Part shown: positions 17,124 to 24,461 of the stretch, one piece after another
How positions within the stretch are numbered: the stretch's first letter is position 1
Layout of the letters: every line of letters begins with the position of its first letter
NCBI GenBank assembly: GCA_022865355.1
Contig: JALHST010000246.1
Span: forward strand, 1-34,193
Direction of reading: 5' to 3'
DNA: 34,193 nt
Source of the DNA: Maribacter sp.
Lineage (GTDB): Bacteria > Bacteroidota > Bacteroidia > Flavobacteriales > Flavobacteriaceae
The notes under the pieces: generated by a model
The model's input: only the letters and a program-made list of their open reading frames with translations
Told to the model about the DNA's origin: nothing
The model's database searches: none
Position numbers and translations under genes: made by a program

Positions 17124-18170
17124 TTATCGCCGAACCTTCTGCTTCTGCAACTGATTCTCAATAAGTTCCTTATATTCTTCCCGCTTCCTGAAAATGCTGA
17201 TAGCCATGAAAACGGCTTCTTCAAAGGAGCTAGGGTCTGCGACGTTTTTTCCCGCAATTTCGAAAGCAGTGCCATGATCTGGCGAGGTGCGCACTTTTGA
17301 AAGACCCGCCGTAAAGTTTACGCCCCTTCCAAAGGAGAGGGTTTTGAAGGGTATGAGCCCTTGATCATGATAGGCCGCCAAAATGGCATCAAATTTCCTA
17401 TAGGTATCCGAGCCGAAAAAACTATCGGCTGCATAGGGCCCATAGACCAAATGCCCGGCATCCGACATTTCCTTGATTACCGGTTTTAAGATTTCCTCGT
17501 CCTCTTTGCCAATTAGGCCATTATCCCCGCTATGGGGATTTATGCCCAGTAAGGCAATTTTAGGTCTCCGGATGCCAAAATCCATCATCAACGATTTTTC
17601 CATGGTACGCACTTTGGTGCGGATCAAGATCGGATTGATGGCCGCGGGGGCATCCTTCACCGCAACATGATCGGTCAGCAGCCCGATCTTCAGATCATCG
17701 GTGACCATGAACATAAGACTTTCGCCCTCGAGCTCCTTGGCCAGGTAATCGGTATGGCCCGGAAACTTAAAATCTTCCGACTGAATCGTATTCTTATTGA
17801 TCGGGGCGGTTACCAACACATCAATTTCATCGTTCTTTAAAGCTTTTACGGCAGCTTTTAAGGAATTAAGAGCAAACGACCCGCTTTCAGGCGTAGCCTC
17901 CCCAAAATTAAACTCCGGGGATTCCTTCCAAACATTGACCACATTGATCTTATCATCCAGTGCTTTGGTGGCATCGGGAATGCCGTTGAAATTGATGTCA
18001 ATCCCAAAATGGTTTTTTTGATGGGTTATGGTTTTGTTCGAGGCAAAAATAATGGGGGTACAGAAATCCAACATCCGTGGATCTTCAAAGGTTTTTAAAA
18101 TCACTTCACAACCGATCCCGTTGAGGTCCCCTATGGATATCCCCAGTTTTATTTTCGTGTTTTCCTCCAT
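17124..18170 (-). CDS. pdxA: 4-hydroxythreonine-4-phosphate dehydrogenase PdxA
   Basis: A 348-residue PdxA of the DXP-dependent vitamin B6 pathway. It oxidises 4-phosphohydroxy-L-threonine to the intermediate that PdxJ condenses into pyridoxine phosphate. I start at the ATG complementary to 18168-18170 (MEENTKIKLGISIGDLNGIG), since the 19 upstream codons of the open frame overlap the promoter region. The three metal-binding histidines are in FPGHTDYLA, INPHSGDNG and AAYHDQGLIPFK. The substrate-binding TSPDHGTAFEIAG is near the C-terminus. It is divergent from ribE across 57 bp, with a -7-like element for each gene in the gap. Confidence 0.95.
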   Translation of the reverse strand: MEENTKIKLGISIGDLNGIGCEVILKTFEDPRMLDFCTPIIFASNKTITHQKNHFGIDINFNGIPDATKALDDKINVVNVWKESPEFNFGEATPESGSFALNSLKAAVKALKNDEIDVLVTAPINKNTIQSEDFKFPGHTDYLAKELEGESLMFMVTDDLKIGLLTDHVAVKDAPAAINPILIRTKVRTMEKSLMMDFGIRRPKIALLGINPHSGDNGLIGKEDEEILKPVIKEMSDAGHLVYGPYAADSFFGSDTYRKFDAILAAYHDQGLIPFKTLSFGRGVNFTAGLSKVRTSPDHGTAFEIAGKNVADPSSFEEAVFMAISIFRKREEYKELIENQLQKQKVRR

Positions 18171-18178
18171 TATATCTT

Positions 18179-18186
18179 TACCTTTG
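18179..18186 (+). promoter_or_regulatory. Putative -7 element for ribE (TACCTTTG)
   Basis: TACCTTTG is an exact TAnnTTTG match in the 57-bp pdxA-ribE gap. Transcription would start near 18193, about 35 nt before the ribE ATG at 18228. A clear -33 TTG is not seen; it would fall inside the first codons of pdxA. Confidence 0.4.
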
Positions 18187-18202
18187 TGTCTGATCTTGGA
18201 TG

Positions 18203-18210
18203 CAAAACTA
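18203..18210 (-). promoter_or_regulatory. Putative -7 element for pdxA (TAGTTTTG on minus strand)
   Basis: CAAAACTA on the plus strand reads TAGTTTTG on the minus strand, an exact TAnnTTTG match. The predicted start is near 18196, about 26 nt before the pdxA ATG. With the ribE element it makes a compact divergent promoter pair whose start sites nearly coincide. Confidence 0.4.
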
Positions 18211-18227
18211 CTTAATTTAAACGACAC

Positions 18228-18818
18228 ATGTTTACAGGGATAATCGAAACTTTGGGCACGGTGGACCAGCTGAAACCCGAAGGGGGCAACCTACACATTA
18301 CCATGCATTCTCCCCTTGCCAAAGAATTGGAAATCGATCAAAGTGTGTCCCATAATGGCGTGTGTTTGACGGTCGTTGGTATCACCGACACGGGCTATAC
18401 CGTTACGGCCGTCGATGAGACCCTTCAAAAAACAAATCTTGGAGAACTAGTGGTGGGCGATGCCGTCAACCTGGAACGTGCCATGATATTGGGAGCGCGA
18501 TTAGACGGCCACATTGTGCAGGGTCATGTTGATCAGACTGCTATTTGTACGGCCATTGAAGAAAAAGAGGGCAGTTGGGTTTTTTCCTTTGAATATACTA
18601 CCGGGCAAGGAAATGTGACCATTGAAAAAGGCTCGATAACGATTGACGGGGTGAGCCTAACGGTCGTAAATTCAGGAAAAAATTCGTTTAGCGTAGCCAT
18701 TATCCCCTATACTTATGACCATACCCGTTTCAAAACCTATATGATCGGAACGCGGGTCAATCTCGAATTTGATGTTATCGGGAAATATGTGGCCAAGTTG
18801 ATAAAAGACAGCTTTTAA
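18228..18818 (+). CDS. ribE: Riboflavin synthase, alpha subunit
   Basis: A 196-residue riboflavin synthase, which dismutates two molecules of 6,7-dimethyl-8-ribityllumazine into riboflavin and a pyrimidinedione. The protein consists of two homologous lumazine-binding barrels. The first starts MFTGIIETLGTV and contains DQSVSHNGVCLTVV. The second starts near GHIVQGHVDQTAICTAIEE and contains EKGSITIDGVSLTVVNSG. The N-terminal MFTGII and the paired SxxxxGVxLTVV motifs are diagnostic. There is no FMN-riboswitch-sized leader; the gap to pdxA is 57 bp. It converges with the ATP-grasp-like gene. Confidence 0.96.
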   Translation: MFTGIIETLGTVDQLKPEGGNLHITMHSPLAKELEIDQSVSHNGVCLTVVGITDTGYTVTAVDETLQKTNLGELVVGDAVNLERAMILGARLDGHIVQGHVDQTAICTAIEEKEGSWVFSFEYTTGQGNVTIEKGSITIDGVSLTVVNSGKNSFSVAIIPYTYDHTRFKTYMIGTRVNLEFDVIGKYVAKLIKDSF

Positions 18819-18906
18819 GTTCGGTTTGATTGAATGGGTTCCCGAGGGATTCGGAGGATTGCCGCGTCGCCAAGGGCTCATCGCAATACCATTTCAATAA
18901 TCCCAA

Positions 18907-20103
18907 CTAATCCTCAAAAAAGCTGATCGAAGATCCGATCCAGGTATCGGCATTTTGATGGGATACATTGATTAGTCCGCCCTTTCCCATTCGGGTCAGG
19001 TTGATGACCGGTTTTAATTTGTTGCTTTCGGAATCAAGAACAAAGAGAATACGCAACTCCACCTTGGAGTTCTTATCGGTATTTGTCTTGATGATCGGGG
19101 CATAGTTGACCTTCCGCTGTAAAAGAAAGTTCGTCTTATCGGTGATTTTGGAAATGCTTTCCAGGGTCGGATTCAAATCGATCCCATGCCCGGCAAACGA
19201 AAATAGCGGCTTTAAGACAAAATCGCTCAGTTGAAGATCTGGGGGGAAGTCATTCAAATAGTATGATTGGGGAATGAACTCATGCCGCAACATGGGCATG
19301 ATACACTTTGAGATCATAAAAAACCAATCGGGATGGGTAATCCAATCTACATCGACCTCGTCGAAAAGATTAAAATTGGTTTGAACATTTTCAAGGCGTT
19401 GCATGTCATCAAAAATGACCCGGTTGTATATGCGGTGGATCGGAATTCTTTTGCCGTCCTTTTCATAGAAAAGTTTTTTGCCTTCCTTGATGACTTTGGT
19501 GATGCATACAACTTCAATACCCGAAGCCTGTTTTGTGGCCCAAAAGTCGATACGCGTCTTTTGTTTCTCTGGAAAAAGTTCCATAAGGATCACATTTTCA
19601 GGGTTTTCATCACCCAGAATTACCTTGTTCACCGTTTTCAGATAGCTGGTCTCGTCGAGATTGCCAAAGAAATAATGAAGTCCTGTCGGGTCAAGATTCG
19701 GGTAGTTATGCAGAAAAGCCTTTCCCAAAAAAGGTTGGTAATACATGAGCGACGGAAAGGCCTGCAGTTCGATCAATTGCGGGGAAATGTTGCCATCGGC
19801 ATCATCGCACAACCCAAAATCGATCGCCAAAAAATGGGGTTTTCCCAATGGACTTGGCGATTGCAAATGCTTCGGCATAAATCGTTGCCGCACAGCATCC
19901 ATATCGAGTTGCCAAATCTGATCCAAAATCGAAGCACTGGCTTCCAACACTTTCTCCTTGATCTCTTTGCTGATAAAAACCGGGGTTTCGGAGATTCGAA
20001 AAGCGCAGGGTTCCCCAAGGGTTTCGGTCACATAGTTTTGGAGATTTTCATAATACTCCTGTTTGAAGCCTTTGTTAAAGGCTTCCCTTCGTTCTGGAAT
20101 CAT
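18907..20103 (-). CDS. Putative circularly permuted ATP-grasp-like ligase
   Basis: A 398-residue soluble protein that I cannot assign with certainty. Several segments resemble circularly permuted ATP-grasp / glutathionylspermidine-synthetase-type proteins. They are a charged strand with AIDFGLCDDADGNISPQLIEL (about 93-113), RIDFWATKQASGIEVVCITKV (184-204), an EKDGKRIPIHRIYNRVIF stretch (214-231), a KPLFSFAGHGIDL loop (K298 onward) like the KPxxSxxGxGV nucleotide-binding loop, and FLLQRKVNYAPI with a later VELRILFVL (327-356). If right, it joins a carboxylate to an amine using ATP. Its ATG overlaps the stop of the amidotransferase gene (ATGA), so the two are translationally coupled, and the amidotransferase could supply ammonia or process its product. 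Confidence 0.65.
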   Translation of the reverse strand: MIPERREAFNKGFKQEYYENLQNYVTETLGEPCAFRISETPVFISKEIKEKVLEASASILDQIWQLDMDAVRQRFMPKHLQSPSPLGKPHFLAIDFGLCDDADGNISPQLIELQAFPSLMYYQPFLGKAFLHNYPNLDPTGLHYFFGNLDETSYLKTVNKVILGDENPENVILMELFPEKQKTRIDFWATKQASGIEVVCITKVIKEGKKLFYEKDGKRIPIHRIYNRVIFDDMQRLENVQTNFNLFDEVDVDWITHPDWFFMISKCIMPMLRHEFIPQSYYLNDFPPDLQLSDFVLKPLFSFAGHGIDLNPTLESISKITDKTNFLLQRKVNYAPIIKTNTDKNSKVELRILFVLDSESNKLKPVINLTRMGKGGLINVSHQNADTWIGSSISFFED

Positions 20104-20936
20104 GCCGAAATAAGTTTAGATCGATCAATAGATTCGGCCCCCAATTGCAGAAATCGTGGGATAATGGTATGGTTGGTCTTCATGATTTTGTCGTCATCGT
20201 CTAAGTGTTCGATCATTTCCAAGTATTTCTTCTTGCCAAAATGCTTTACAATTTTCTTGCGCATATCGGGTCTTTGAAAATAGTGCAACATCCCCACCGA
20301 ATCTGCTTCGGGATGAAATTGTACCCCAAAGATTTCCTTACTGAATCGGATGGCCATTACGGCCCTTTCCAAAGGAACATGGTCCCGTATTTTTTCCCTA
20401 CAGAGCACTTTTCCGTCCAAGGTGTCCAACTTCCATTCATGGGGGCCCACCACCTGATAGTCCCGGGAATCGACCGCATAAAACGGATCAGGCAAACCTT
20501 CGAAAAGTATTTCCCGCTGCCCGCTAAGGGTCTTGTAGATGGGTAAAATTCCGAAAGAAGTAGACCTTCTTTTGGTGACTTTCGCCAAATCCCAGTGAAG
20601 ACAGGCCAATTGAAAGGAGTGACAAATAAGAAACAAGTGCTTCTTGACAGGCTGTGATAAATTATGGTGCAAAATGGCATCCAACATGCCAAAATACTTG
20701 CCCTCCCAAGCTGCTCCCGAAATCAGGGGGGAACCAGGCCCTCCCGAGGAAATAAAAATATCATAGTCTTCGACTTGGGGCACCTGTGCTTCCAATCGAA
20801 CTTCAAAAACATCAAAATTGCCTTGAACGCCCTCCTTGGCCAAAAATTCGGCCACCAATTCCTTGATACAGCGTAAGCCCTCATTGGGATTTCCAGCATT
20901 CAAGTCTAAAACCGCAATTTTATAGGTATTTTGCAT
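20100..20936 (-). CDS. Class I glutamine amidotransferase-like protein
   Basis: A 278-residue stand-alone class I glutamine amidotransferase domain of GMP-synthase type. The oxyanion strand is FISSGGPGSP (61-70). The nucleophile is C105 in LICHSFQLA, where most family members have CxGxQ. The remaining triad is H208 and E210 in GVQFHPEADSVGM. So the glutaminase triad is intact. About 60 C-terminal residues extend past the domain (MRKKIVKHFGKKKY...). Known relatives release ammonia from glutamine for a partner synthetase, or hydrolyse gamma-glutamyl bonds. Its 4-bp overlap with the downstream ATP-grasp-like gene points to that protein as its partner. Upstream lies a 222-bp repeat-rich spacer. 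Confidence 0.85.
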   Translation of the reverse strand: MQNTYKIAVLDLNAGNPNEGLRCIKELVAEFLAKEGVQGNFDVFEVRLEAQVPQVEDYDIFISSGGPGSPLISGAAWEGKYFGMLDAILHHNLSQPVKKHLFLICHSFQLACLHWDLAKVTKRRSTSFGILPIYKTLSGQREILFEGLPDPFYAVDSRDYQVVGPHEWKLDTLDGKVLCREKIRDHVPLERAVMAIRFSKEIFGVQFHPEADSVGMLHYFQRPDMRKKIVKHFGKKKYLEMIEHLDDDDKIMKTNHTIIPRFLQLGAESIDRSKLISA

Positions 20937-21012
20937 TTTTTTTCTTCTTCCGAGGTGCCTTGCGCCACGCGCTTCGTACCTATAGTCTTCTTAAAATCGT
21001 CTTTATTTCAGT

Positions 21013-21055
21013 TCGCTTCGACTTCAGCCCCGTTCACTGAACACGGTCAAAGCGA
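21013..21055. repeat. REP-like imperfect palindrome in the amidoligase cluster
   Basis: TCGCTTCGAC (21013-21022) pairs with GTCAAAGCGA (21046-21055) with one mismatch. An inner palindrome GTTCACTGAAC flanked by CCG and CGG extends the fold. It lies between the GCS2 ligase and the amidotransferase gene. It resembles short palindromic repeats I have seen scattered between flavobacterial genes. No strong T run follows on either strand. Confidence 0.5.
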
Positions 21056-21063
21056 GTGTCGGT

Positions 21064-21107
21064 GAAGACCCTGTTATCGTATAAGGAAGACCCTGTTATC
21101 GTATAAG
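21064..21107. repeat. Perfect 22-bp tandem duplication
   Basis: Two identical 22-bp copies stand head to tail, 21064-21085 and 21086-21107. Each starts GAAGACCC and ends GTATAAG. There are only two copies with no spacer, so this is not a CRISPR array. It directly follows the REP-like palindrome in the spacer upstream of the amidotransferase gene. Confidence 0.9.
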
Positions 21108-21158
21108 AACGTTCGAAAATGACAAATCATATGTCGTTCAGAAGCGGTATCCAGATAC

Positions 21159-22256
21159 TCAGAGTCCTTTTGCCGTCTGCTGCACAATATAATGAACTAC
21201 TTGTTTTAAGTCATTAGTCTCCTCAAAAAGCTTGAGCTGCCTATCGGCACCCGAACCCTGTTCGAGCATCTGATACACATAATTCACTTCGGTTCGGCAG
21301 CCGAGTTCATCGACCACATCATCGATAAATTCAAGGAGTTCCTGTATCAAAAGGGCAAAAGGTACTTCCTCTTCCTTGCCGAAATCGATAAGCTTGGCCT
21401 CCACTCCCCAGCGTGCCGCGCGCCATTTGTTCTCATTGATCAAAATTCGGCGATACGATCGAAAACTCTGGTTTTTTTGATGCAATGCGCTCAGCTTGGC
21501 GATGATGCATTGCATGAGTGCCGCAATGCAGACCACCTCGTCAACAGTCATGACCATGTCGCAGATCCTGAATTCTACCGTAGGATAGAAGGGGTGGAGT
21601 CGGATATCCCACCAAATCTTCTTGCCATTGTCGATACAATTGGTCTTAACGAGCAACTCTATAAACTTGTCATACTCCCCCACACTGGCAAAATAAGGGG
21701 GAATCCCGGTTCGTGGAAACTTGTCGAATATTTTAGATCGATATGATTTGAATCCCGTCTCGCGGCTTTCCCAAAAGGGCGAATTGGTAGATAATGCATA
21801 TAGGTGTGGCAAAAAATAGCGTGCAATGTTCATAATCTGCAGGCCTTCCTCCCGATTGGGAATGCCCACATGCACGTGCATCCCAAAGATCAAATTGGAG
21901 CGCGCCACATCCTTCATTTCCGCAATCAGCTGATCGTAGCGTGGGTTTGGTGTTATCAATTGTTCGCTCCAATGGGAAAACGGGTGGGTGCCCGAGGCGG
22001 CGACCTTCAAATCTTCCTTGGCCGCCAGTTCGATGACCTGTTTACGCAAATAGGAAACCTCGTCCCGGGCCTGATTGATGTTCTCACAAACATTGGTGCC
22101 CATCTCGACCACCGACTGGTGCATCTCTTCCTTGATGCGTTCCTTCAGGATTACTTTGCCACCATCGATAATCTTCGACATCTGCGAATGGAGCGTTAAC
22201 GCCCCGCTATCCAGAATTTGAAATTCTTCCTCTATTCCCAGTGTGAACTTATGCAT
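21159..22256 (-). CDS. Carboxylate-amine ligase, GCS2/YbdK type
   Basis: A 365-residue member of the glutamate-cysteine ligase family 2 (YbdK-like). The N-terminal FTLGIEEEFQILD (4-16) carries the metal-binding glutamates. VVEMGTNVCENI (49-60), FGMHVHVGI (124-132) with the conserved histidines, and WWDIRLHPFYPTVEFRICDM (215-234) are the other core motifs. Family enzymes form an amide bond between a carboxylate and an amine using ATP; E. coli YbdK has only weak glutamate-cysteine ligase activity, so the true substrates are open. It is 21 bp downstream of the H1-tailed ATP-grasp gene, so the two are co-transcribed. Length agrees with the family. Confidence 0.92.
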   Translation of the reverse strand: MHKFTLGIEEEFQILDSGALTLHSQMSKIIDGGKVILKERIKEEMHQSVVEMGTNVCENINQARDEVSYLRKQVIELAAKEDLKVAASGTHPFSHWSEQLITPNPRYDQLIAEMKDVARSNLIFGMHVHVGIPNREEGLQIMNIARYFLPHLYALSTNSPFWESRETGFKSYRSKIFDKFPRTGIPPYFASVGEYDKFIELLVKTNCIDNGKKIWWDIRLHPFYPTVEFRICDMVMTVDEVVCIAALMQCIIAKLSALHQKNQSFRSYRRILINENKWRAARWGVEAKLIDFGKEEEVPFALLIQELLEFIDDVVDELGCRTEVNYVYQMLEQGSGADRQLKLFEETNDLKQVVHYIVQQTAKGL

Positions 22257-22277
22257 ATCGACGCTTGAATTAGGCCC

Positions 22278-23600
22278 CTATTTCGTTTTTTTAGGGGTGT
22301 TTTTTGCTTTTGCGGCAGGCTTTGTGACGGGTTTGGCTTTCGCCGCATCCTTTTTTACCGCCGTTGTTTTGGCTTCGCCTATCGCTTTTGTCGCAACTTC
22401 CCCTTTGGTCGGCGCCTTCTTGATGGCAACTGGTTTTGCCTTTGTTATCGGATTGGCTTTTTTGGCAGGAACCGCCTTGGTCTTAACGGCCTTCGGTTTC
22501 ACGATACGGGCTTTTTTGGGAGCGGACTTTTTGGCGACCGGAGACTTTGCCTGGGTTGCTTTCGGTGATGCCCCTTTGGTCTTTTTAGGAGCCGCTTTGG
22601 TTACGACCGGCTTTTTCACCGCCGTCTTTTTGGATTTCGGTTTTGATGGGGCCACCGCATTTTGCACAAAAGTACCCCAAGAGGTATTGTTCTGTTTTAA
22701 TATATGTGCATTTGCTTTTTCAACGGCATACTTAGCCGAATGCTCTACGATCCAATCAAAATTGGCCTGTCCGACCGAATTGACATCGGCATCGGGAGCA
22801 GGGTTGCAAAAGTCGATGGCATAGGGCACCCCGTCGCGGATAGCGAACTCTACGGTATTAAAATCATAGCCCAAGGCCTTGTTCAGTCGCAGGGTAAAAT
22901 CATAAATGGTGCGCATCAGCTTGGTGTGTTCCTCTCCACTGGTCTTTGGTTCGGTGGCATACCGCAAGTGCGGTTCGTTCCTAGGTTCGTAGGGCATGAT
23001 GTGAATATATTTTTGTCCTAGGCAGTACACCCGGTAATAATCATCAAAAACGATTTCTTCCTGCAGCATCATCACCAATTGACCGGTTTCCTCGAGTTTT
23101 GCAAAAAGATCATCCGCATTATCAACACGATAGACACTTTTCCATCCGCCGCCCGAGTGTGGTTTCATATAGGCCGGAAAACCGATGTAGTCGAAGATAT
23201 AATTCCAATCCAAAGGCGCTTTTAAATTCCGGAACGATTTTTCGGCAGTGTCCTCAGGGCGTTCCTTCGAAGGCAGAAGCACGGTCTTGGGTACGGGAAC
23301 CCCCACCTCCAACGCCAAACAATTGTTAAAGAATTTTTCGTCGGCACTCCACCAAAACGGATTGTTGATGACCGCGGTTCCTTTTAATGCGGCATTTTTC
23401 AGATACGCCCTATAAAAAGGTACTTCCTGCGATATGCGGTCGATAATCACATCGTACCCATAATCAATGCCCTGCTGTACCTTATCAATGCTCACGGCCT
23501 CGGCAACTACCTTGCCATTTCCCAAAGCGTTCACCTTATCTATGAAAGCCCAGGGAAAGGTGTCTTCCATCCCGAATAATATTCCTACTTTTTTAACCAT
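22278..23600 (-). CDS. ATP-grasp protein with histone-H1-like Lys/Ala/Pro tail
   Basis: A 440-residue protein in two parts. Residues 1-315 look like a RimK/D-Ala-D-Ala-ligase-type ATP-grasp enzyme. VGILFGMEDTFPWAFIDKVN opens a Rossmann-like N-terminal domain, PAYMKPHSGGGWKSVYRV (142-158) provides the ATP-binding lysine and glycine-rich loop, and MMLQEEIVFDDYYRVYCLG and NTVEFAIRDGVPYAIDFCNPAPD (about 248-270) provide the metal-binding acidic residues. Residues 316-440 are almost only Lys, Ala, Pro, Thr and Val in KKxxVxKAAPKK-like repeats, as in bacterial histone-H1-like tails. The tail could bind DNA, RNA or polyanions, or itself be modified. It lies 25 bp after the esterase gene and 21 bp before the GCS2 gene. 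Confidence 0.8.
   Translation of the reverse strand: MVKKVGILFGMEDTFPWAFIDKVNALGNGKVVAEAVSIDKVQQGIDYGYDVIIDRISQEVPFYRAYLKNAALKGTAVINNPFWWSADEKFFNNCLALEVGVPVPKTVLLPSKERPEDTAEKSFRNLKAPLDWNYIFDYIGFPAYMKPHSGGGWKSVYRVDNADDLFAKLEETGQLVMMLQEEIVFDDYYRVYCLGQKYIHIMPYEPRNEPHLRYATEPKTSGEEHTKLMRTIYDFTLRLNKALGYDFNTVEFAIRDGVPYAIDFCNPAPDADVNSVGQANFDWIVEHSAKYAVEKANAHILKQNNTSWGTFVQNAVAPSKPKSKKTAVKKPVVTKAAPKKTKGASPKATQAKSPVAKKSAPKKARIVKPKAVKTKAVPAKKANPITKAKPVAIKKAPTKGEVATKAIGEAKTTAVKKDAAKAKPVTKPAAKAKNTPKKTK
22281..22655 (-). repeat. Low-complexity DNA encoding the Lys/Ala/Pro tail
   Basis: This stretch encodes residues 316-440 of the ATP-grasp protein and is built of AAA/AAG, GCC/GCG/GCA and CCT/CCC codons in a loose periodic order. 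The repeats are degenerate at the DNA level, so the tail appears to be maintained by selection on composition and not by recent slippage. The opposite strand gives a long, artificially hydrophobic open frame. Confidence 0.7.
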
Positions 23601-23625
23601 CTGTTTTATATATTAAATTTTGTTA

Positions 23626-24336
23626 TTAAAAATAACGGCCTATATAATCCGGAAAAACCATTTTCCAGAGGGGCCAATCGTGTTCAATCCATTTTTTTTC
23701 ATCGTACCAATAGGGGATGCCCTTGGCCTCTAAGATTCCTGCCATATGTTGGTTCTTGGGCATACAACTGTCCCAATCCGACGTGCTTAGAACGATCTGC
23801 ATGTGGTGGTATTTCCAGCCTTCCTCATTCTGCATAAACTCATCGGGGCAATTGTAATAAATACGGATATCATCCGATAAGGGGGTCATATTGCGGATAT
23901 TGAATACGCCGCTCATAGAGAACAAGTGCGAAACCAGATCGGGAAATCGAAAAGCGGTATTGGCAGCGTGGTAGCCCCCAAAGCTAACTCCGGCGGTTCC
24001 GATCCTATGGGTGTTGCACTCCCCTTGCATATAGGGTATCAGTTCGTCCTTTAAAAATTGCATGAAGAGTTCATAATTATGGATCTTCGTTCCCGAATCC
24101 ATCCCATCATTATAAAAACTAAGCATGTCCAACGATTCCACATTATATAGCTTAATACGTCCTTCCTCGATAAATTGCATCACCGAACCCGTTAATCCAA
24201 AATCGGTATTCTGTGTGAATTGGCCCCCGGAAGACGGGAACATCAAGATGGGGTACCCCCAGTGGCCGGTAACTTCGAGATTGATATTTCGACCGAGGAT
24301 GTTAGAATAGTATGGTATATGCTGCACGGATGCCAT
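23626..24336 (-). CDS. Putative esterase (alpha/beta hydrolase, esterase D-like)
   Basis: A 236-residue cytoplasmic alpha/beta hydrolase. The nucleophile elbow is GVSFGGYHA with S118. The acid is likely in the STSDWDSC region (185-191) and the histidine is H219 in WIEHDWPLWKM. The early strand WGYPILMFPSSGGQF carries the oxyanion loop. There is no signal peptide. Such enzymes hydrolyse esters or thioesters, and some act on peptides. As the first gene of the minus-strand amidoligase unit (25 bp before the ATP-grasp gene), it may remove a protecting or carrier group from the product. I cannot infer the substrate from sequence. Confidence 0.85.
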   Translation of the reverse strand: MASVQHIPYYSNILGRNINLEVTGHWGYPILMFPSSGGQFTQNTDFGLTGSVMQFIEEGRIKLYNVESLDMLSFYNDGMDSGTKIHNYELFMQFLKDELIPYMQGECNTHRIGTAGVSFGGYHAANTAFRFPDLVSHLFSMSGVFNIRNMTPLSDDIRIYYNCPDEFMQNEEGWKYHHMQIVLSTSDWDSCMPKNQHMAGILEAKGIPYWYDEKKWIEHDWPLWKMVFPDYIGRYF

Positions 24337-24384
24337 AATTATAAATATACTTAAAATGATTAATTCTCAATCTTTTAAAGCCGG

Positions 24385-24392
24385 CAAATGTA
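24385..24392 (-). promoter_or_regulatory. Putative -7 element of the esterase/amidoligase unit
   Basis: CAAATGTA reads TACATTTG on the minus strand, an exact TAnnTTTG match. It lies about 48 bp before the esterase ATG at 24336, so the leader would be about 42 nt. No -33 TTG is evident. On the opposite strand TATACTTG (24435-24442), one mismatch from consensus, could serve the divergent esterase gene. Confidence 0.4.
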
Positions 24393-24461
24393 ATTTATTT
24401 TTTAGATGCCTATGTAATTTTTTTACGGATTCGCTATACTTGCAGACCCGTAGCAAAAAAC

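Noticed and set aside
19333-20277. Plus-strand 314-codon frame opposite the ATP-grasp-like gene
   Set aside because: It covers the antisense of two overlapping genes, has no family resemblance and no domain pattern, and the minus-strand proteins have recognisable motifs.
21064-21107. CRISPR-like direct repeat
   Set aside because: Only two copies, directly adjacent without spacers, and no cas gene in the window.
22243-22824. Plus-strand 193-codon frame that looks like a very hydrophobic membrane protein
   Set aside because: It is the reverse complement of the Lys/Ala/Pro tail; Lys codons read as Phe/Leu and Ala codons as Gly/Cys-like on the other strand, which creates false membrane helices.
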